Source: Rubrobacter sp. (lineage in GTDB: Bacteria; Actinomycetota; Rubrobacteria; Rubrobacterales; Rubrobacteraceae). From it: a DNA stretch of 14,502 nucleotides. Positions 11,867 through 14,502 of the stretch are shown in pieces. Within the stretch, counting starts at the first letter, position 1; each line of letters starts with the position of its first letter. Below the pieces are notes generated by a model. It saw nothing but the letters and a program-made list of their open reading frames with translations. It searched no databases and had not been told where the DNA came from. The position numbers were made by a program, and so were the translations under genes. The DNA lies in NCBI GenBank assembly GCA_016781775.1, contig JADDPR010000096.1, forward strand, positions 1 to 14,502, read 5' to 3'.

Positions 11867-13726
11867 TTGCACCCCGAAGAACCTGGCACCAGAAGCTTCG
11901 AGAACAACCCTTACAGGACGCACACGGCCGGAGAGTTGCGCGCCGGCGACGTGGGCGAGCGCGTGAGGCTTGCGGGCTGGGTCAACCGGCGCCGGGACCA
12001 CGGCGGGCTCATCTTTATAGACCTCAGGGACCGCTGGGGGATAACGCAGGTCGCCTTCCGCCCCGAGGAAGCGGGGCTCTTCGGGCAGGCCGAGGAGCTA
12101 CGGCCCGAGTGGAGTGTCGCGATCGAGGGCGAGGTTGCGAAGAGGCCGGAGGGGAACGAGAACCCCGAGCTTCCGACCGGGGAGATCGAGATCTCGGCCA
12201 CCGGCTTGCGCGTGCTGAACCGCTCCGAGACGCCGCCGTTCGAGATCGACCGCGAGCGGCCGGTCGACGAGATCCTGCGCCTCAAGTACCGCTACCTCGA
12301 CCTCAGGCGCAAGAGGATGCAGGAGAACATCGTCTTCCGCGACCGCGTCGTCAAGCACATGAGAGGCTACCTCGCCGATCGGGACTTCGTCGAGGTCGAG
12401 ACGCCGCTCCTGACCGCCTCGTCGCCAGAGGGGGCGCGGGACTACCTCGTGCCGGCGCGCCTCTACCCGGGGCAGTTCTACGCCCTGCCGCAGTCGCCGC
12501 AGCAGTTCAAGCAGCTTCTCATGGTCGCGGGCTTCGAGCGGTACTTCCAGATCGCGCGGGCGCTGCGCGACGAGGACCAGCGCGGCGACCGCCAGCCCGA
12601 ACACACCCAGCTCGATATCGAGATGAGCTACACGACGCAGGAAGAGGTCCTCAACCTCGTCGAGGGGCTGTTCACCGAGATCGTCGAGGGCTACACGGAG
12701 AAGAAGATCCAGCAGAAGCCCTTCCCGCGCATGACGTTTGAGGAGGCGATGTCGCGCTACGGCACCGACAAGCCGGATCTCCGATTCGGCTTGGAGATAA
12801 GGGACGCCTCGGAGCTCGTCCGTGGCTCTGGCTTTAAGGTCTTCAGCGGCGCAATCGAGCGCGGCGGGTCCGTCCGCGGCTTCGCCGTGAGCGGACTCGG
12901 GGACCTCTCCAGGCGCGAGATCGACGAGCTCACCGGGATCGCCTCCACGGGCGGGGCCAGGGGACTGGCGCACCTCAAGGTCGGCGCGGAAGGGTTGACC
13001 GGCCCGATCGCCAAGTTCTTCTCAACCGAGGAGGGCGACGCGTTGAAGGGGGCGCTGGAGGCGAACGAGGGCGACTACATGTTCTTCGTCGCGGACGCGG
13101 ACACGGTCGTCTTCGAGAGCTTAAACCGGCTGAGGCTCCACCTTCGGGATCGCCTCGGGCTCGCCGACCCGAACGTGCTCGCTCTGGCCTGGGTGACGGA
13201 TTTCCCGCTCTTCGAGTGGAACGAGGACGAGGGGCGCATCGAGCCGATGCACCACATGTTCACCATGCCGAGAGAGGAGGATCTGCCCCTCCTCGACTCC
13301 GACCCCCTGAAGGTTATCGGTCAGCTCTACGACCTCGTCGCCAACGGGACGGAGCTCGCCTCCGGGAGCATCAGGATCCACCGTCCGGACATCCAGCAGA
13401 AGGTCTTCTCGACGATCGGCATGAGCGAGGAGGAGGCGAACCGGCGCTTCGGGGCGATGCTCACGGCGTTCCGCTACGGGGCGCCGCCCCACGGCGGCAT
13501 CGCGCCGGGGGTGGACCGTCTGATCATGCTCCTAAGGGACGAGCCGAACATACGCGAGGTCATGGCCTTCCCGAAGACCCAGGCCGCGCGCGACGAGATG
13601 ATGGACGCCCCCGGCCCCGTCACCGAGGAGCAGCTGAAAGAGCTCAACATAGCACTCCACCGCTCCCGCGAGGGCAAGCAGGGCGCCAACCCCGCGTCCC
13701 GCCCGAGCGAAGGCGACAACGCGTAG
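11867..13726 (+). CDS. aspS: Aspartate--tRNA ligase, probably non-discriminating (Asp/Asn)
   Basis: The TTG start at 11867 gives 619 residues; ATG at 11846 would add seven. Further upstream the frame is open but runs through the promoter. Domains: N-terminal OB-fold anticodon-binding (about 17-130, with W-V-N-R-R-R-D-H-G-G), class II catalytic core with motif 1 around D-F-V-E-V-E-T-P, motif 2 with R-A-L-R-D-E-D-Q-R, a GAD insertion domain, and motif 3 G-G-I-A-P-G-V-D-R-L. It charges tRNA-Asp. At the two positions that separate AspRS types, it has His45 (R-R-D-H) and Gly96 (R-P-E-G) instead of Leu and Lys as in the discriminating E. coli enzyme. This predicts that it also charges tRNA-Asn with Asp, for amidation by GatCAB. 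The C-terminus ends in a short polar tail. It stands alone on the plus strand. Confidence 0.97.
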   Translation: MHPEEPGTRSFENNPYRTHTAGELRAGDVGERVRLAGWVNRRRDHGGLIFIDLRDRWGITQVAFRPEEAGLFGQAEELRPEWSVAIEGEVAKRPEGNENPELPTGEIEISATGLRVLNRSETPPFEIDRERPVDEILRLKYRYLDLRRKRMQENIVFRDRVVKHMRGYLADRDFVEVETPLLTASSPEGARDYLVPARLYPGQFYALPQSPQQFKQLLMVAGFERYFQIARALRDEDQRGDRQPEHTQLDIEMSYTTQEEVLNLVEGLFTEIVEGYTEKKIQQKPFPRMTFEEAMSRYGTDKPDLRFGLEIRDASELVRGSGFKVFSGAIERGGSVRGFAVSGLGDLSRREIDELTGIASTGGARGLAHLKVGAEGLTGPIAKFFSTEEGDALKGALEANEGDYMFFVADADTVVFESLNRLRLHLRDRLGLADPNVLALAWVTDFPLFEWNEDEGRIEPMHHMFTMPREEDLPLLDSDPLKVIGQLYDLVANGTELASGSIRIHRPDIQQKVFSTIGMSEEEANRRFGAMLTAFRYGAPPHGGIAPGVDRLIMLLRDEPNIREVMAFPKTQAARDEMMDAPGPVTEEQLKELNIALHRSREGKQGANPASRPSEGDNA

Positions 13727-13971
13727 GCAGCACCTGGAAGAGGCGAAACGAGCATCCTGCGTCTTGGCGCAAGGATTAAGAACTCGGAAGCCGAATGCTC
13801 GCTCCCGCGCATGAGGATCGTCCCCTTTCAGGGGAAGAACTTTATGGACGGCAACGACGTGAAGAAGCGTAGGCTTTTTCTTCCAGCGGCGTTGAGCCCT
13901 GGGCAAGAATGACGATGCGCCGCCGGGCAACGTAACTCGCTGCCTGACGGCGCGTGCTCGCCGGAGCTAAA

Positions 13972-14008
13972 TGCGGGTCGCGGAAGGGCCGACCTCTTAC
14001 GACCCGCA
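13972..14008 (+). terminator. Strong inverted repeat with an alternative pairing, possible terminator or attenuator
   Basis: TGCGGGTCG (13972-13980) and CGACCCGCA (14000-14008) form a perfect 9-bp stem with a 19-nt loop. Inside the loop a second CGACC (13990-13994) can compete for GGTCG (13976-13980). A T-rich stretch (14012-14033) follows on the plus strand but not immediately. It may end aspS transcripts, although it is about 245 nt past the aspS stop, or belong to an unknown RNA. Confidence 0.4.
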
Positions 14009-14033
14009 CTTTCGGCGGTCGCTTTTGTGTTTT

Positions 14034-14049
14034 CCCTCGGGGGCGAGGG
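14034..14049 (-). terminator. Hairpin directly after the stop of the 127-residue gene
   Basis: CCCTCG and CGAGGG form a perfect 6-bp stem around a 4-nt loop, touching the stop codon at 14050. On the minus strand the sequence after it is A-rich, not U-rich, so it is not a textbook intrinsic terminator. It may still stabilise or end the transcript. Confidence 0.4.
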
Positions 14050-14433
14050 CTAGTTAGCCTTCTCCTCCCGGTACTCCTGGATATCCTCCAGTACCTCCTG
14101 GGGGATGTCTAACTCGCTGTAAACGTTACAGGCGTCCGGGTCGTCGGGGTTTGGGCAGATTTGGAAGTCCTGCTTGGACTGCCACTCCAGGATCTTGTCA
14201 CGGTTGGGCGGGTTGTAGCCCTTCTCCCGAACCTGCTGGACCATCGCCCGGACCTCCCGCTCGTCGGCGTCCTCGTCCTTGGCCAGGAGGCCCACGAGTT
14301 CGTCGTTGTTCGCGAAGTACACCCCGACCATCGCGAAGGTCAGTCGACCGTAGTGCCCGATGTCCTCACCGTTCTCCAGCGCTTCGATGATGTGGCTCAT
14401 CATCTGGCTCTTGCGTAGGTCCTCGACCGGCAT
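14050..14433 (-). CDS. Uncharacterised acidic protein with a C-P-N-P-D-D-P-D-A-C motif
   Basis: I cannot name this 127-residue protein. It is soluble and acidic, with no signal peptide or membrane segment. An N-terminal helical part has the ordered motif H-I-I-E-A-L-E-N-G-E-D-I-G-H-Y-G-R-L (about 14-31), then F-A-M-V-G-V-Y-F (33-40). A charged helix follows (49-72), then Y-N-P-P-N-R-D-K-I-L-E-W-Q (73-85). The last third has two cysteines in C93-P-N-P-D-D-P-D-A-C102-N-V-Y, then L-D-I-P-Q-E-V-L. These compact, specific motifs suggest a conserved family; the Cys pair could bind metal or form a disulfide. The ATG at 14433 has AAAGGAG (14442-14448) 8 nt upstream, a strong translation signal. It appears to be a single-gene unit convergent with aspS. 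Confidence 0.8.
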   Translation of the reverse strand: MPVEDLRKSQMMSHIIEALENGEDIGHYGRLTFAMVGVYFANNDELVGLLAKDEDADEREVRAMVQQVREKGYNPPNRDKILEWQSKQDFQICPNPDDPDACNVYSELDIPQEVLEDIQEYREEKAN

Positions 14434-14502
14434 GAATAGTGCTCCTTTCTCAAGCTACGAGTCCTAAGACTACGAGAATGTCCCCAAATAACCACCCCTG
14501 AT
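14434..14502 (-). promoter_or_regulatory. Upstream region of the 127-residue gene with a strong ribosome binding site
   Basis: AAAGGAG at 14442-14448 is 8 nt from the ATG. A short AGTC-CTAA-GACT inverted repeat lies at about 14460-14471. No promoter hexamer pair is convincing in the bases available before the window ends. Confidence 0.45.

Larger units (their letters stand above)
13727..14049. other. Intergenic region after aspS, rich in inverted repeats
   Basis: These 323 bp have no credible gene on either strand. They hold several hairpin-forming arms. CGAGCAT (13749-13755) pairs with ATGCTCG (13795-13801), enclosing CCTGCG...CGCAAGG. CCCCT-TTC-AGGGG lies at 13822-13834. GAAGAA pairs with TTCTTC at 13861-13883. 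An imperfect CGCCG/CGGCG stem with an inner GGCA/TGCC spans about 13918-13952. The strong 13972-14008 repeat is listed separately. The region may hold the aspS terminator, a small RNA or both. I do not recognise any known RNA family. Confidence 0.5.

Noticed and set aside
13840..13910. tmRNA-like tag reading frame (G-N-D-V-K-K-R-R...)
   Set aside because: There is no tRNA-like acceptor and T-arm sequence nearby, and the tag does not end in A-A before a stop.

Overview
The window is about 14.5 kb of GC-rich bacterial chromosome with housekeeping genes packed closely. No insertion sequence, CRISPR array, tRNA or rRNA gene is visible. Synteny and protein style suggest a deep-branching actinobacterium, most likely Rubrobacter or a relative. 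The reasons are the order DUF948 protein - small membrane protein - alaS - ruvX - mltG, a SigB/SigF-type sigma factor, many TTG/GTG starts, and a GC-rich genome with AT-rich -10 boxes. This assignment is inference from gene content, not a database result.

Layout. From 10563 down to the left edge every gene is on the minus strand. At the left edge is the N-terminal 415 residues of a protein with two MshEN (c-di-GMP-binding type) domains, probably a type IV pilus/type II secretion assembly ATPase. A 339-bp gap separates it from alaS-ruvX-mltG (5788 to 1586), in which ruvX starts just past the alaS stop and overlaps mltG. Upstream lies a four-gene unit (7808 to 5866): a DUF948 protein, a small membrane protein, a degenerate RsbW-like anti-sigma protein, and a sigma factor whose GTG overlaps the preceding TGA. 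Next comes a sulfur-transfer pair (10563 to 7895): a cysteine desulfurase, then one polypeptide carrying an IscU/NifU-like scaffold fused to the tRNA 2-thiouridylase MnmA. A minus-strand lipoprotein (10630-11586) combines a cysteine-less thioredoxin-like fold with a lamin-tail-like domain. It is divergent from aspS (plus strand), which has a clear promoter and a sequence signature of a non-discriminating AspRS. A 323-bp non-coding stretch rich in inverted repeats follows aspS, and a conserved-looking 127-residue protein of unknown function closes the window.

How the genes work together. Translation and tRNA biology dominate: alaS and aspS charge tRNAs, the desulfurase and fused MnmA thiolate U34 of tRNAs, and RuvX is linked to rRNA processing. 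MltG trims nascent peptidoglycan strands. The sigma/anti-sigma pair sits inside a neighbourhood that in other actinobacteria normally runs straight from the DUF948 pair into alaS.

Most notable: the IscU-MnmA fusion beside its likely sulfur donor, with one IscU cysteine lost; the anti-sigma protein lacking ATP-site motifs; two genes (alaS and the desulfurase) whose -10 boxes sit exactly 7 nt before the ATG, implying leaderless mRNAs; ruvX, whose only credible start is CTG; and the lipoprotein, whose complete signal peptide can only be read by crossing a frame from an ATG at 11636.
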